DNA of 64,000 nucleotides from Piscinibacter sp. (GCA_019635485.1 JAHBZL010000020.1:18278-82277), one strand, 5' to 3'. Shown: positions 1-13,894, numbered from the stretch's first letter. The notes: generated by a model not told the origin, from the letters alone. Program-made: numbers and translations.

Positions 1-68
1 ACTTCGTGTTCGGCCGCGCCAAGGTGTCCGACAAGGTCGTTCCCTTCGACGAACTGATGGTCGGCTGA
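1..68 (+). CDS. tig: Trigger factor, C-terminal end (partial)
   Basis: Only the last 22 codons are in the window, read from base 3 and ending with TGA at 66-68. The residues end in a Val-Val-Pro-Phe-Asp-Glu-Leu-Met pattern, like the C-terminus of beta- and gammaproteobacterial trigger factor. This ribosome-bound chaperone and prolyl isomerase is usually encoded just before clpP and clpX, as here. The call rests on the short tail plus gene order. A 41-bp gap follows before clpP, so read-through transcription is likely. Confidence 0.75.
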   Translation, partial: FVFGRAKVSDKVVPFDELMVG

Positions 69-109
69 GCGACATAATCGTCGCCATCCCATCTTCGTCG
101 GAAGCTTTC

Positions 110-721
110 ATGAGCGCGCTGGACACCACCAACCTGGGCATGGTCCCCATCGTCATCGAGACCTCGGGGCGCGGCGAACGCGCCTACGACATCTACAGCC
201 GGCTGCTGCGCGAGCGCATCATCTTCCTGGTCGGCCCGGTGACGGACCAGTCGGCCAACCTGGTGGTGGCGCAGATGCTGTTCCTGGAGAGCGAGAACCC
301 GGACAAGGACATCTACCTGTACATCAACTCGCCCGGCGGCTCGGTCAGCGCCGGCATGTCGATCTACGACACGATGAACTTCATCAAGCCGGACGTCTCG
401 ACGATGTGCCTCGGCCTGGCCGCCAGCATGGGCTCGTTCCTGCTGATGGCCGGCGCCAAGGGCAAGCGCATCGCGCTGCCGAATTCGCGCGTGATGATCC
501 ACCAGCCCTCCGGCGGCGCGCAGGGCCAGGCGACCGACATCGAGATCCACGCACGCGAGATCCTGAAGACCCGCGAGCAGCTCAACAGGATCTACGCCGA
601 GCGCACCGGCCAGCCGCTGGCCAAGATCCAGGCCGACATGGAGCGTGACTTCTTCCTCGATCCGGAAGAGGCCAAGGCCTACGGCCTGATCGACCAGGTG
701 CTCGACAAGCGGCCCGCCTGA
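110..721 (+). CDS. clpP: ATP-dependent Clp protease proteolytic subunit
   Basis: Serine peptidase subunit that forms two stacked heptameric rings and degrades proteins fed by ClpX or ClpA in the cytosol. At 203 residues it has normal length. The catalytic triad is visible as Ser106 in the GLAASMGS motif, His131 in MIHQPSGG and Asp180 in the ERDFFL segment. The Gly-rich substrate-binding strand ([11 protein letters not shown], about 72-82) is intact. The first residues form the usual short propeptide-like region before the MVPIVIE strand. It lies between tig and clpX in the standard order; 92 bp separate it from clpX. No heat-shock promoter with both elements is visible in the short gap before it. 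Confidence 0.97.
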   Translation: MSALDTTNLGMVPIVIETSGRGERAYDIYSRLLRERIIFLVGPVTDQSANLVVAQMLFLESENPDKDIYLYINSPGGSVSAGMSIYDTMNFIKPDVSTMCLGLAASMGSFLLMAGAKGKRIALPNSRVMIHQPSGGAQGQATDIEIHAREILKTREQLNRIYAERTGQPLAKIQADMERDFFLDPEEAKAYGLIDQVLDKRPA

Positions 722-813
722 CGGCCGGGACCGGAAAAAGGACCGAACTGGGGGCGTTTCCCGGCCAAACCCGCGGGGATGGCCGGGTCGCCTTTTCCAC
801 TATCATTGGCCCC

Positions 814-2082
<1,269 letters not shown>

Positions 2083-2117
2083 GTCCGGTTCGGCGCACCT
2101 GGAGGAGGGTGCAGCTC

Positions 2118-2145
2118 CTTGCAATCGCGAGCTCGGGCCTCAGAT
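2118..2145 (+). promoter_or_regulatory. Possible sigma-32 (heat-shock) promoter of lon
   Basis: CTTGCAA at 2118-2124, a 13-bp spacer, then CCTCAGAT at 2138-2145. The -35 differs from the sigma-32 consensus CTTGAAA at one position and the -10 matches CCCCATWT at six of eight. The site is 26 bp upstream of the lon ATG, and lon is a classic heat-shock gene. Single match judged by eye. Confidence 0.42.
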
Positions 2146-2170
2146 CGGCCTGAGAAAGAGAGGTTTCTCA

Positions 2171-4603
<2,433 letters not shown>

Positions 4604-4634
4604 GGCATTCGCCCGCCAGAATTCGGGGCCGCCG

Positions 4635-4653
4635 CGAGGAGGCCTCGTTTTTT
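4635..4653 (+). terminator. Rho-independent terminator after lon
   Basis: A CGAGG stem at 4635-4639, a three-base loop, CCTCG at 4643-4647, then six T residues. It lies 32 bp after the lon stop codon and just before the tRNA-Gly promoter. Confidence 0.7.
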
Positions 4654-4658
4654 GTGGC

Positions 4659-4664
4659 TATAAT
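4659..4664 (+). promoter_or_regulatory. -10 element of the tRNA-Gly promoter
   Basis: A perfect TATAAT, 12 bp before the mature 5' end of tRNA-Gly. The -35 region falls in the lon terminator hairpin and is not recognisable (GAGGAG at the 17-bp position). The strong -10 and the tRNA context make it credible. Confidence 0.6.
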
Positions 4665-4676
4665 GCAAGGCTCAAT

Positions 4677-4752
4677 GCGGGAATAGCTCAGTTGGTAGAG
4701 CGCAACCTTGCCAAGGTTGAGGTCGCGAGTTCGAGACTCGTTTCCCGCTCCA
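4677..4752 (+). tRNA. tRNA-Gly (anticodon GCC)
   Basis: A 76-nt cloverleaf with encoded CCA. The acceptor GCGGGAA pairs with TTCCCGC, the D-arm is GCTC/GAGC, and the anticodon arm AACCT/AGGTT holds a TGCCAAG-type loop with GCC. The T-arm has the standard TTCGAGA loop. Confidence 0.95.
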
Positions 4753-4762
4753 AATCGTGAAG

Positions 4763-4790
4763 AAAGGGAAGCTCAGGCTTCCCTTTTTTC
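4763..4790 (+). terminator. Terminator-like hairpin between two tRNA genes
   Basis: A ten-base stem (AAAGGGAAGC at 4763-4772 with GCTTCCCTTT at 4777-4786), a TCAG loop, and a T tract running to 4789. It looks like a genuine intrinsic terminator, yet tRNA-Cys starts only ten bases further on. Confidence 0.65.
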
Positions 4791-4799
4791 TCAGCCCAC

Positions 4800-4873
4800 G
4801 GCGCGGTAGCAAAGCGGTTATGCACCGGATTGCAAATCCGTTCAGCCCGGTTCGACTCCGGGCCGCGCCTCCA
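4800..4873 (+). tRNA. tRNA-Cys (anticodon GCA)
   Basis: A 74-nt cloverleaf with encoded CCA. GGCGCGG pairs with CCGCGCC. The anticodon loop has GCA within the CGGAT/ATCCG stem, and the T-loop TTCGACT follows. No promoter fits in the ten-base gap after the preceding hairpin, so it is probably read through from tRNA-Gly or from inside it. Confidence 0.94.
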
Positions 4874-4902
4874 GATGCGCGCGCCTGGGCGCCCCTGCGG
4901 CG

Positions 4903-5346
4903 TCAGTCCGACGCCTTCAGCGTGTTCCAGTGGATGCGCTCGACGCCCTGGGTGGGCACCTGCACCACGCGGCGCTCGGTGCGACCGTCGAAGCTGGCCT
5001 CGAGCGTGTAGCGACCCGGCGGCAGGTCCATCATGACCCACGGGCCGGCGTCCGCCACGGTGACGAGTTCGTCCGGGCCCCGCCGCAGCGTCAGGCTGTC
5101 GGCCACGCCGTATTCCCCGCCGCGGCCGCTGATGACGAGCTGCAGCGGGTAGTTCGGCGCCTGGGCCCTGAACCAGCGCACCTCTTCCTCGCCGACGCCG
5201 CCGTTCAGCACGCTCACCGCGCCCTGGTGCTGCACGGCCGGTGGATCGGTCGGGAGCATCGCGGCACTGGGCATCATCGGGTCCTGGACCTCGGCGAGCA
5301 CGGCGGCACTGGACAGCGACAGCAGAAGGGCAGCAAGCGTCTTCAT
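4903..5346 (-). CDS. Small secreted protein of unknown function
   Basis: 147 residues. The N-terminus is a clear Sec signal peptide (MKTLAALLLSLSSAAVLA, cleavage about residue 18). The rest is acidic and rich in beta-prone segments. The C-terminal half, with a PPGRYTLEASFDG turn, resembles an immunoglobulin-like or carboxypeptidase-regulatory-like beta sandwich, but I cannot assign a named family. It is convergent with tRNA-Cys and lies 120 bp downstream of egtD on the same strand, with no visible shared job. The signal peptide and codon usage support a real gene. Confidence 0.72.
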   Translation of the reverse strand: MKTLAALLLSLSSAAVLAEVQDPMMPSAAMLPTDPPAVQHQGAVSVLNGGVGEEEVRWFRAQAPNYPLQLVISGRGGEYGVADSLTLRRGPDELVTVADAGPWVMMDLPPGRYTLEASFDGRTERRVVQVPTQGVERIHWNTLKASD

Positions 5347-5466
5347 GGGGTCTCCTTCATCGGGTTGACGATGGGGAAACCTTAGCCCGCGGCCCTTCGG
5401 CGCGATGTCGGAGCCGGCAGCCCGGCGCCGTAGGACGAGACCGACATGCCGGGTTCCGCGCCCCTT

Positions 5467-6455
<989 letters not shown>

Positions 6456-6459
<4 letters not shown>

Positions 6460-7850
6460 GGCTTGTTCTCCTCCAGGGGTTTGAGCTGGGCCAGCAGCGT
6501 CGGGATCAGCTCGCTGACCGTCGGATGGATGTGGACCGCGTGGCGCAGGGTCGCGACCGGCACGTTGCCGTACATCGCGTCCAGCAGCGAGTGGACGATC
6601 TCGTCGCCCTCGATGCACAGCAGCGCGGCGCCGAGCAGGCGGTCGGTGCGGGCATCGACCAGCACCTTCATGAATCCCTGCGTCTCGCCGCGCTCGCGGG
6701 CGCGGCCCACGCGCGTCATCGGCAGCACGCCGACCAGCGCCGGGCGGCGCGACGCGCGCACTTCGGCTTCGCTCATGCCGATGCGCGCGAGCGGCGGGTC
6801 GGTGAACAGCGCGTAGGCGCTCAGCCGGTCGCTGACGCGGCGCTGGCCGCCTTCGAGCAGGTTCGCCGCGACGATCTCGTGGTCGTTGTACGAGGTGTGC
6901 GTGAAGGCGCCGCGGCCGTTGCAGTCGCCCAGCGCCCAGACGCCCTCGACGTTGGTGCGCAGCTGGTCGTCGACCGTGATGAAGCCGCGCGCGTCGGTGG
7001 CGATGCCGGCGGCGGCCAGGCCGAGGTCGTCGGTGTTCGGGCGCCGGCCGATCGCGGCCAGCAGATGGCTGCCTTCGATCTCGCGCGCCACGCCGCCCGA
7101 ATTCAGCGCGACGTGGATGCGGCCGCCGCCGGCCGGCGCGACCTTGGCGCCGCGCACGCCGAAGTGGAACGTCACGCCTTCGCGTTCGAGGATCGCCTGC
7201 ACCTCGCGCGAGACCTCCGCGTCCTCGCGGGCGATCGCACGCTCGGCCTGTTCCAGCACCGTCACCTGCGCGCCGAAGCGGCGCATCATCTGCGCGAACT
7301 CGAGCCCGATGTAGCTGGCGCCGACCACGACGAGGTGCTCCGGCAGCTCGTCCAGCGCCATCATCGAGGTGTTGTCGAGCACCGGCACCTGGTCGATGCC
7401 GGGCCAGTCGGGATGCACCGCGCGGCCACCGGTGTTGACGAAGATCTGCGGCGCGCGCAGCGTCTCGCCGCCGACCTTGACCTCGTGCGCGCTGGTGAAG
7501 CGGGCGTGGCCGCGGATCAGCCGCAGGTTCGGCAGGTTGCCGAGCCACTGGGTCAGGCTGTCGACGGACTGCGCGACGACGCGGTCCTTGCGTGCTTTCA
7601 CGGCCCGCATGTCGACCCTCACGGGTCCGTCCAGCACGACGCCGAAGTCGGCTGCACGCCGTGCGATGTGCGCCGCGCGCGCGCTGGCGACCATCGTCTT
7701 GGTCGGGATGCAGCCGTCGTTGACGCAGGTGCCGCCGAGATGCTCGCGTTCGATCAGCACCGTGTGCCGGCCCGCCGCGGCGAGCTTCGCCGCGAGGAAC
7801 GGGCCGGCCTGGCCGCTGCCGATGACGATCGCGTCGCAGTTGGTGGGCAT
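6456..7850 (-). CDS. FAD-dependent pyridine nucleotide-disulfide oxidoreductase
   Basis: 464-residue member of the class I disulfide reductase family (glutathione, dihydrolipoamide and mercuric reductases). The FAD Rossmann motif GSGQAG is at about 11-16. The redox-active disulfide is Cys42/Cys47 in GGTCVNDGCIPTK. An NAD(P)-binding GASYIGLEFA segment follows near 178, and the C-terminus has the HIHPTVSE signature that supplies the catalytic His-Glu pair. It lacks an N-terminal metal-binding domain and the C-terminal Cys pair of mercuric reductase, so that common annotation is not supported. A CAGGAG Shine-Dalgarno precedes the ATG. Coupling to egtD suggests a low-molecular-weight thiol substrate (inference). 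Confidence 0.88.
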
Positions 7851-7892
7851 GTTGTCTCCTGGTTGTGGTTGTGGACCTGCCCGATCCTGCGC

Positions 7893-8378
7893 CTACTGAG
7901 CGCGGACTGTCGACGTGATGGACTCGACCACCTTCGATGCCATGGCGAACTGCGGGACGCGGTCGGTGATGCCGTGCCGCTGCGCGATCCAGGCGAAGTC
8001 GGTGTAGCTGGCCCACACGTTGCCGGCCTCGTCCTGCGAGACGAGCAGCCGCACCGGCCAGTCCAGCCCCGAGTAGGGGTTGGAGGTCAGGAACTGCGCG
8101 CCCAGCGGCGGGTTGCCGAAGGTCAGCAGCGTCGAGGGACGCAGCGTGACACCCGCCTGCGCGGCGAGCTGCTGCTGGTCGACGGCCGAGAAGAACATGA
8201 TGCCCTTGGCGGCGATGTCGGCACGGATGCGCCGGATCGTCTCGTCCACGGGATAGGCGCTGCGCACCTTGATGAGGCCATCGCCGGCCGGCGGAGTCTG
8301 CGCCTGGGCGCCCGCGCTCGTGAAGAGCGCGAGCACGACGCCGAAGCTCGCCAGCAGGCGGCGGAACAGTCGGTTCAT
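7893..8378 (-). CDS. DUF302 family secreted protein
   Basis: 161 residues starting at ATG 8378. The signal peptide ends after about residue 26 (TSAGAQAQ). The mature part matches the DUF302 fold: a strand-helix start (IKVRSAYPVDETIRRI), a central LLTFGNPPLGAQFL segment and a conserved YTD motif. DUF302 proteins are small alpha/beta proteins without an established activity, sometimes encoded near redox or metal-handling genes. It lies 14 bp after the cupin gene on the same strand, so the two are probably co-transcribed. It is separated from the flavoprotein downstream by 42 bp. Confidence 0.82.
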   Translation of the reverse strand: MNRLFRRLLASFGVVLALFTSAGAQAQTPPAGDGLIKVRSAYPVDETIRRIRADIAAKGIMFFSAVDQQQLAAQAGVTLRPSTLLTFGNPPLGAQFLTSNPYSGLDWPVRLLVSQDEAGNVWASYTDFAWIAQRHGITDRVPQFAMASKVVESITSTVRAQ

Positions 8379-8392
8379 CGTGCCGCTCCCGT

Positions 8393-8905
8393 TTACATCA
8401 TGTGCTCGTCGGCCTTCGCTTCCCCGGGGAACAGGTCCACGGAGATCAGCACGGCCGGCGTGCTGCCGGTGTTCTTCCACCAGTGCGAGGTGCCGTTCTT
8501 CTCCGGCGCGACGTCGCCGGCCCGGTGCACGATCGGCACCGCGCAGCTGCTGGCGTACTCGACGACCTCGCCGGAGACGATGTAGATCATCGCCGGGCGC
8601 TCGTTGTGGCTGTGCCAGGGCACGATGGCGCCGGGCTGCATGTCGAGCTGGCGCAGGCGGAACTGGCGGCCCTTGATGTTGGCCGGTTCCTTGGCCAGGT
8701 CGGTGCTGGCGCGCACCTTGTCGGTCACGCCGACGGGCGCCGTCGGGCCGGGCTTCTGGCCCTGGCCGTCGGCGACACGCTTGTCGGCCGGGCACTCGCC
8801 GGCGAAGGCGACGCTGGCGGCGAAGGCCATCGCGGCGAACGCGGCGATGCCGACGGCGACGCGCGGCCATACGGGGGGGCGGTACAGGGGGATGATGGTG
8901 TTCAT
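8393..8905 (-). CDS. Secreted cupin-domain protein
   Basis: 170 residues. The ATG at 8905 is chosen because a CAGGAG Shine-Dalgarno lies just before it; an upstream in-frame ATG at 8992 lacks one. A signal peptide or anchor covers about 15-36 and ends at AFAGEC. The single cupin domain shows motif 1 with the metal ligands His-x-His and a following Glu (PWHSHNERPAMIYIVSGEV) and motif 2 with the last His (GTSHWWKN). Likely a periplasmic metal-binding cupin; the substrate is unknown. It is first in an apparent unit with the DUF302 gene and diverges from the large histidine kinase. Confidence 0.82.
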   Translation of the reverse strand: MNTIIPLYRPPVWPRVAVGIAAFAAMAFAASVAFAGECPADKRVADGQGQKPGPTAPVGVTDKVRASTDLAKEPANIKGRQFRLRQLDMQPGAIVPWHSHNERPAMIYIVSGEVVEYASSCAVPIVHRAGDVAPEKNGTSHWWKNTGSTPAVLISVDLFPGEAKADEHMM

Positions 8906-9076
8906 GCGGGTCTGCTCCTGATGAGAGTGGGTGGATCCGAGAGGGGCGACGAATGCGCCGCGCCGGTAGGGACTTTCGGCAGACGGCTTCACGCGGGCGT
9001 CCGGCAGAAGTCACGTGTTGATCACGAATCGCGTGGCATCGGTCACAGGGGCTAGAGTTCGCTTCCGGGAGGGGGC

Positions 9077-12000
9077 ATGAAGCCGAACCGACGCGAACCG
9101 CTCTCGAATCGTCTCGCCGCCGGACCCCTGTCGATCGCCGATGTCCTGTCGATCGGCACGCAGCTCGCGGCCGCGCTCGCCGATCGGCATGGCCGGGGCC
9201 TGCTGCACCTGCGGCTGAGCCCGCAGACGGCCGGCTGGGAGCCGGCGACCCGGCAGGCCACGCTGGCCGGCCCGGCGCTGGCCGACGCCGCGCCGGCGCT
9301 CGCCTACATGGCGCCCGAGCAGAGCGGCCGCATCGAGCAGCAGCCCGATGCGCGCAGCGACCTGTACGCGCTGGGCGTGCTGCTGTACGAGCTGCTCACC
9401 GGCGCGCCGCCGTTCCAGTCCGACGATCCGCTGGCGCAGATCCACTGGCACCTGGCCGGCGTCGCCGAACCCCCGCTGCAGCGACGGCGCGACGTGCCGC
9501 CGACCCTGTCCGACCTGGTGCTCAAGCTGCTGGCCAAGTCGCCGGAGGAGCGCTACCCGAGCGCGTCGTCGCTGCGCCATGACCTCGAGGCTTGCGCGCG
9601 GGCCTGGGCGGCGAGCGGGCGCATCGAGCCCTTCGTGCTCGGCCAGCGCGGGCAGGGGGCCATGCTGGTGGCGCCGGCGCGGCTGGTCGGTCGCGAGCGT
9701 GAACTGCACTGCCTGCTGCAGAGCTTCGGGCGTGCCTGCGCCGGGCAGCGCACGCTGGTGCTGGTGGAAGGCTGGTCGGGCATCGGCAAGACGGCACTGA
9801 TCCGCCAGCTGGCCGGGCCGATCGCGCGGCACCAGGGCCACTTCATCGCCGGCAAGTTCGACCAGGTCGTGCGCGGCGTGCCGTTCGGCGGGCTGATCCA
9901 GGCCTTCCGCGCACTGGTGCGCCAGCTGCTCGGCCACAGCGAAGCGCAGCTGGCGGCGTGGCGCGAGGCGCTGGCGCGCGCGCTGGGCGAGAACGGCGGC
10001 GTGCTCGCCGAGGTGATTCCCGAGATCGAGTTCATCGTCGGTGCCCAGCCGGCGCCGGTGGCGCTGGCGGGCATCGAGGCGCAGAACCGCTTCCAGCGCG
10101 TGCTGCAGAACTTCGTCGCGGCGCTCGCCCAGCCAGCCCACCCGCTGGTGCTGTTCCTGGACGACCTGCAGTGGGCCGATGCGGCGACCCTGTCGCTGCT
10201 GGAGCCGCTGCTGGCCGACGACGCGGTCGGCAGCCTGATGCTGCTGGGCGCCTACCGCGACAACGAGCTCGACGCCTCGCCGCGGCTGGCGCACACGCTG
10301 GCCGCGCTGGCGGCCGCCAGCGTGCCGATGCAGCGCCTCGCACTGGGCCCGCTCACGCCGGAGGATCTGGTCGGCCTGGTGGCCGACACGCTGTACCTGG
10401 ACGCCGCAGCGGCCGCCCCGCTCGCGCAGCTCGTGCACCAGAAGACCGGCGGCAACCCGTTCTTCGCCGGGCGCTTCCTGCACATGCTGGTGCGCGACGG
10501 GCTGCTGCGCTTCGACGAGGACGCCGGCGCCTGGCGCTGGCAGCTCGACGCCATCGCCGCGGCGCCGCTGGCCGAGAACGTCGTCGAGCTGATGGCGCGC
10601 AGCATCGGCCGGCTCGGCCCGCGCGGCCAGGGCGCGCTGACGCTCGCGGCCTGCATCGGCAACCGCTTCGACGTGCCGACGCTGGCGCTGGTCAGCGAGC
10701 AGCCGCGCGCGGAGATCGAGGAGGCGCTGCACGAAGCCGCCGCCGAGGGGCTGATCGTCGCCTCGCGCGGCGCCACCGGCGATCCGGTCTATGCCTTCCT
10801 GCACGACCGCGTGCAGCAGGCCGCGTATGCGCTGATCCCGGAGGAGCGCCGCGAGACCGTGCACCTGAGCGTCGGCCGGCTGCTGCGCGCGCGCGGCGCG
10901 GACGTGGCGGACGCCGCGGGCCTGTTCGACATCCTGCACCACCTGAACCTCGGCCGCGCGCGCATCGAGGCACCGGCCGAGCGGCATGCGGTGGCGGCGC
11001 TGAACCTGGCCGGTGGCCGGCGCGCCAAGTCCTCCGCCGCGCACGAATCGGCCCTGGAGCTGTTCCGCTGCGGCCTGGACCTGCTGGACGGCAGCGCCTG
11101 GTCGGACGACTACCCGCTGGCGTTCGCGCTGCACCTGGAGGCGGCCGACAGCCTGATGGTCTGCGGCCGCCTCGATGCGGCGCAGGCCGCGCTGGCCGAG
11201 CTGCTGCCGCACGCACGCGACGCGGTCGACCGCGCGCAGGTCGTGCGCCTGCGCAGCCTCGCGCACGAGGCCGCGGAGCACTACGCCGACGCGCTGGCCA
11301 GCGCGCGCGAGGGCCTGCGCCCGCTGGGCGTCGACCTGCCCGAGGCTGTGGCCGCGCAGGAGAGCGCGCTGGGGCAGGAGACCACCGCGATCGAGACGCT
11401 GCGGGCCGGCCGCCCGATCGCCACCCTGGTCGACCTGCCGGCGACGCAGGATCCCGCGGTACGCGTGGTGATGGCGATGCTGACCGACGTCTGGTCGGCC
11501 GCCTACATCGTCGGCGAGGCGACGCTCGCCCGGCTGATCTCGGCGACGCTGGTGCGCCTGTCGCTGCAGCACGGCAATGCGGAGGAGTCGGCCTACGGCT
11601 ACGTGACGCATGCGATCACCGTCGGGGCGCTGCGCGGGCAGTACCGCGAGGCGCACGAGTTCGGGCGCCTCGCGCTGGCCGTCAACGCCCGCTTCGACGA
11701 CCGCCGCCGCCGGGCCAAGATCTACCAGCAGTTCCACGCGCACGTGAACTTCTGGTGCGAGCCGCTGCGCAGCTGCATGGCGTATGCGCGCGAGGCCTGC
11801 CGTGCCGGCCTGGATGGCGGCGACTTCATCTACGCCGCCTATGCGGCGGGCACCGAGGCCTGGTCCGGGGTGTTCGCGGCGCAGGACCTCGCGCAGTTCG
11901 TGCGCGAGACCGAGCCGGCCGTGGCGCTGATCGAGCGGCTGAAGAACCACGCCTTCGCCGACGGCGTGCGGGTGCTGCTGGCCTGGGCGCGGGCCCTGCA

Positions 12001-13894
12001 GGGCCGCACCGAGGCGCCGCTGTCGATGACCGACGCCGGCTTCGACGAGGCCGCCTGGCTCGAGCGCTACGGCGGGGTGGGGTTCTTCACCGCGATCCAC
12101 GCGGTGGGACGACTGCAGCTCGGCGTGCTGCTGGGCACGCCCGCGCAGGCCCTGCAGGCGGCACAGCAGTCGGCGCGGCTGATCGGCCACCTGCCTGGCA
12201 CGGTCTGGCCGATCGCGCACGAGTTCTGGCATGCCATGGCACTCGTGCGGGCCTGCGACGAGGCCACGCTGACCGAGCGTGGGATGTGGCTCGGCGAAGT
12301 GCAGCAGGCGCAACGGACCTTCGCACAGCGCTCGCTGCACTGCGCGGAGAACTTCCGCGCCCAGGCGCTGCTGCTGGCTGCCGAGGTGGCTCGGCTGGAC
12401 GGCCACGGCGCCGAGGCGGCCGAACTGGGAGAGCAGGCGCTGGAGTTCGCTGCGGCGCACCCGCTGGTGGCTTTCGAGGCGCTTGCGCACGAACGCCTTG
12501 CCTTGCTGCAGGGCGGGCGCGATCGGCCGCGCACGGCGCGGCTGCACCTTGAGGCGGCGCGCGAGGCCTACGGCCGCTGGGGGGCGGCCTCGAAGGTCCA
12601 GGCGCTCGAGCGGCAGTTCCCGGTGCTCGCGGAGCTGGCACCGCCGGCTGCATCGCGCCCGGCCGACCCGGCGCACGCGCCGGCCGGGACCGGCGACGAG
12701 CTCGATTTCGTCAGCGTGCTGAAGGCGGCGCAGGCGATCGCGGCGCAGACCGAGGTCGATGCGCTGCTCGGCCGGCTGATGGAGATCGCCCTCGAGAACG
12801 CCGGGGCCGACCGCGGCGTGCTCGTGCTGGAAAGCGAGGCCGGTCCGCAGGCCCACGTGGCCGGCCTGTCGGTGGCCGCGGGCCCGGGCGGGCGGCCGCT
12901 GCAGGCCTGCGAGGACGTGCCGGCGGCACTGGTGCACTTCGTGCGGCGCACGCGCGAGGCCGTCGTGCTGGCCGACGCGGCCGGCGACGAACTGCACGGC
13001 ACCGACCCGTACGTGCGCGCGCACCGGCCGCGCTCCCTGCTGGCGCTGCCCCTGCAGCAGCAGGGCCGCCTGCTCGGTGTGCTGGTGCTGGAGAACCGGC
13101 TGGTCGCCGGAGCCTTCAGCCCGGCGCGCGTGCGCACCGTCGGCGTGCTGGCGGCGCAGGCGGCGATCGCGCTGGAGAACGCGCGCCTGCTGGCGCGCAT
13201 CGAGGCCGAGAACTCCGCGCTGCGGCGCGACCTGATCGCCAACGTGTCGCACGACCTGCGCACGCCGCTGGTGTCGCTGCGCGGCTACCTGGAACTGCTG
13301 TCCGCGAAGGAGGGCACGCTGCCGGACGACCAGCGCGCCCAGTACCTGGGCATCGCCGTGCGCCAGAGCGAGCGGCTGGGCACGCTGATCGACGAGCTGT
13401 TCGAGCTGGCCAAGCTCGATTTCAAGGGCATGGCGCTGCAGCGCGAGCGCTTCGCGCTGGCCGAACTGGCGGCGGACGTGGCGCAGAAGTTCCAGCTCGA
13501 AGCGCAGACACGCGAGGTCGAACTGCGCGTCTGCGCGGGCACGCGGCTGGCGTTCGTCGAGGCGGACGTGGGGCTGATGGAGCGCGTGTTCGAGAACCTG
13601 GTCGGCAACGCGCTGCGCCATACGCCGGCCGGCGGCCGCATCGAGCTGCGCATCGTGCAGGACGCGCAGGGCCTGATGGTCGAGGTCGCCGACACCGGCC
13701 GCGGCATCGATGCGAGCGAGCTGCCGTTCATCTTCGACCGCTTCTGGCGCGGAGGCGGCGGCCGGCGCGGCGACGGCGCCGGGCTGGGCCTGGCGATCAC
13801 GCGGCGTATCCTCGAGTTGCACGGGAGTTCGATCCGGGCCGACAGCGACGGGCACAGCGGCAGCTGCTTCAGCTTCCGATTGCGCGAGGTCTAG
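9077..13894 (+). CDS. Large hybrid: degenerate Ser/Thr kinase, AAA ATPase, GAF, histidine kinase
   Basis: 1605 residues. Residues about 10-185 match only the C-lobe of a eukaryotic-like kinase: the APE region (YMAPEQSGR), the DLYALGVLLYELLTG helix and the final helices. The Gly-rich loop and Lys are absent, and the catalytic-loop segment reads HGRGLLHLRLSPQTA, without the catalytic Asp. An AAA ATPase follows with Walker A GWSGIGKT at 232-239 and a FLDDLQWAD Walker B. A long TPR-like helical region runs to about 1190 and a GAF domain over about 1215-1370. The C-terminus is a histidine kinase with His1392 in NVSHDLRTPL and a complete ATP site (ADTGRGI, GAGLGLAI). A GGGAGGGGG Shine-Dalgarno precedes the ATG. 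It has no membrane segment and no partner regulator nearby. Confidence 0.92.
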   Translation: MKPNRREPLSNRLAAGPLSIADVLSIGTQLAAALADRHGRGLLHLRLSPQTAGWEPATRQATLAGPALADAAPALAYMAPEQSGRIEQQPDARSDLYALGVLLYELLTGAPPFQSDDPLAQIHWHLAGVAEPPLQRRRDVPPTLSDLVLKLLAKSPEERYPSASSLRHDLEACARAWAASGRIEPFVLGQRGQGAMLVAPARLVGRERELHCLLQSFGRACAGQRTLVLVEGWSGIGKTALIRQLAGPIARHQGHFIAGKFDQVVRGVPFGGLIQAFRALVRQLLGHSEAQLAAWREALARALGENGGVLAEVIPEIEFIVGAQPAPVALAGIEAQNRFQRVLQNFVAALAQPAHPLVLFLDDLQWADAATLSLLEPLLADDAVGSLMLLGAYRDNELDASPRLAHTLAALAAASVPMQRLALGPLTPEDLVGLVADTLYLDAAAAAPLAQLVHQKTGGNPFFAGRFLHMLVRDGLLRFDEDAGAWRWQLDAIAAAPLAENVVELMARSIGRLGPRGQGALTLAACIGNRFDVPTLALVSEQPRAEIEEALHEAAAEGLIVASRGATGDPVYAFLHDRVQQAAYALIPEERRETVHLSVGRLLRARGADVADAAGLFDILHHLNLGRARIEAPAERHAVAALNLAGGRRAKSSAAHESALELFRCGLDLLDGSAWSDDYPLAFALHLEAADSLMVCGRLDAAQAALAELLPHARDAVDRAQVVRLRSLAHEAAEHYADALASAREGLRPLGVDLPEAVAAQESALGQETTAIETLRAGRPIATLVDLPATQDPAVRVVMAMLTDVWSAAYIVGEATLARLISATLVRLSLQHGNAEESAYGYVTHAITVGALRGQYREAHEFGRLALAVNARFDDRRRRAKIYQQFHAHVNFWCEPLRSCMAYAREACRAGLDGGDFIYAAYAAGTEAWSGVFAAQDLAQFVRETEPAVALIERLKNHAFADGVRVLLAWARALQGRTEAPLSMTDAGFDEAAWLERYGGVGFFTAIHAVGRLQLGVLLGTPAQALQAAQQSARLIGHLPGTVWPIAHEFWHAMALVRACDEATLTERGMWLGEVQQAQRTFAQRSLHCAENFRAQALLLAAEVARLDGHGAEAAELGEQALEFAAAHPLVAFEALAHERLALLQGGRDRPRTARLHLEAAREAYGRWGAASKVQALERQFPVLAELAPPAASRPADPAHAPAGTGDELDFVSVLKAAQAIAAQTEVDALLGRLMEIALENAGADRGVLVLESEAGPQAHVAGLSVAAGPGGRPLQACEDVPAALVHFVRRTREAVVLADAAGDELHGTDPYVRAHRPRSLLALPLQQQGRLLGVLVLENRLVAGAFSPARVRTVGVLAAQAAIALENARLLARIEAENSALRRDLIANVSHDLRTPLVSLRGYLELLSAKEGTLPDDQRAQYLGIAVRQSERLGTLIDELFELAKLDFKGMALQRERFALAELAADVAQKFQLEAQTREVELRVCAGTRLAFVEADVGLMERVFENLVGNALRHTPAGGRIELRIVQDAQGLMVEVADTGRGIDASELPFIFDRFWRGGGGRRGDGAGLGLAITRRILELHGSSIRADSDGHSGSCFSFRLREV

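Noticed and set aside
69-109. Heat-shock promoter before clpP
   Set aside because: A CCCATCT resembling a sigma-32 -10 is present at about 88-94, but no CTTGAA-type -35 lies at the right distance.
9011-13855. Minus-strand open frame of 1614 codons opposite the histidine kinase
   Set aside because: It is a shadow of the plus-strand gene in 70% G+C DNA: low-complexity Arg/Gln/Ala/His composition, no domain, no ribosome-binding site.
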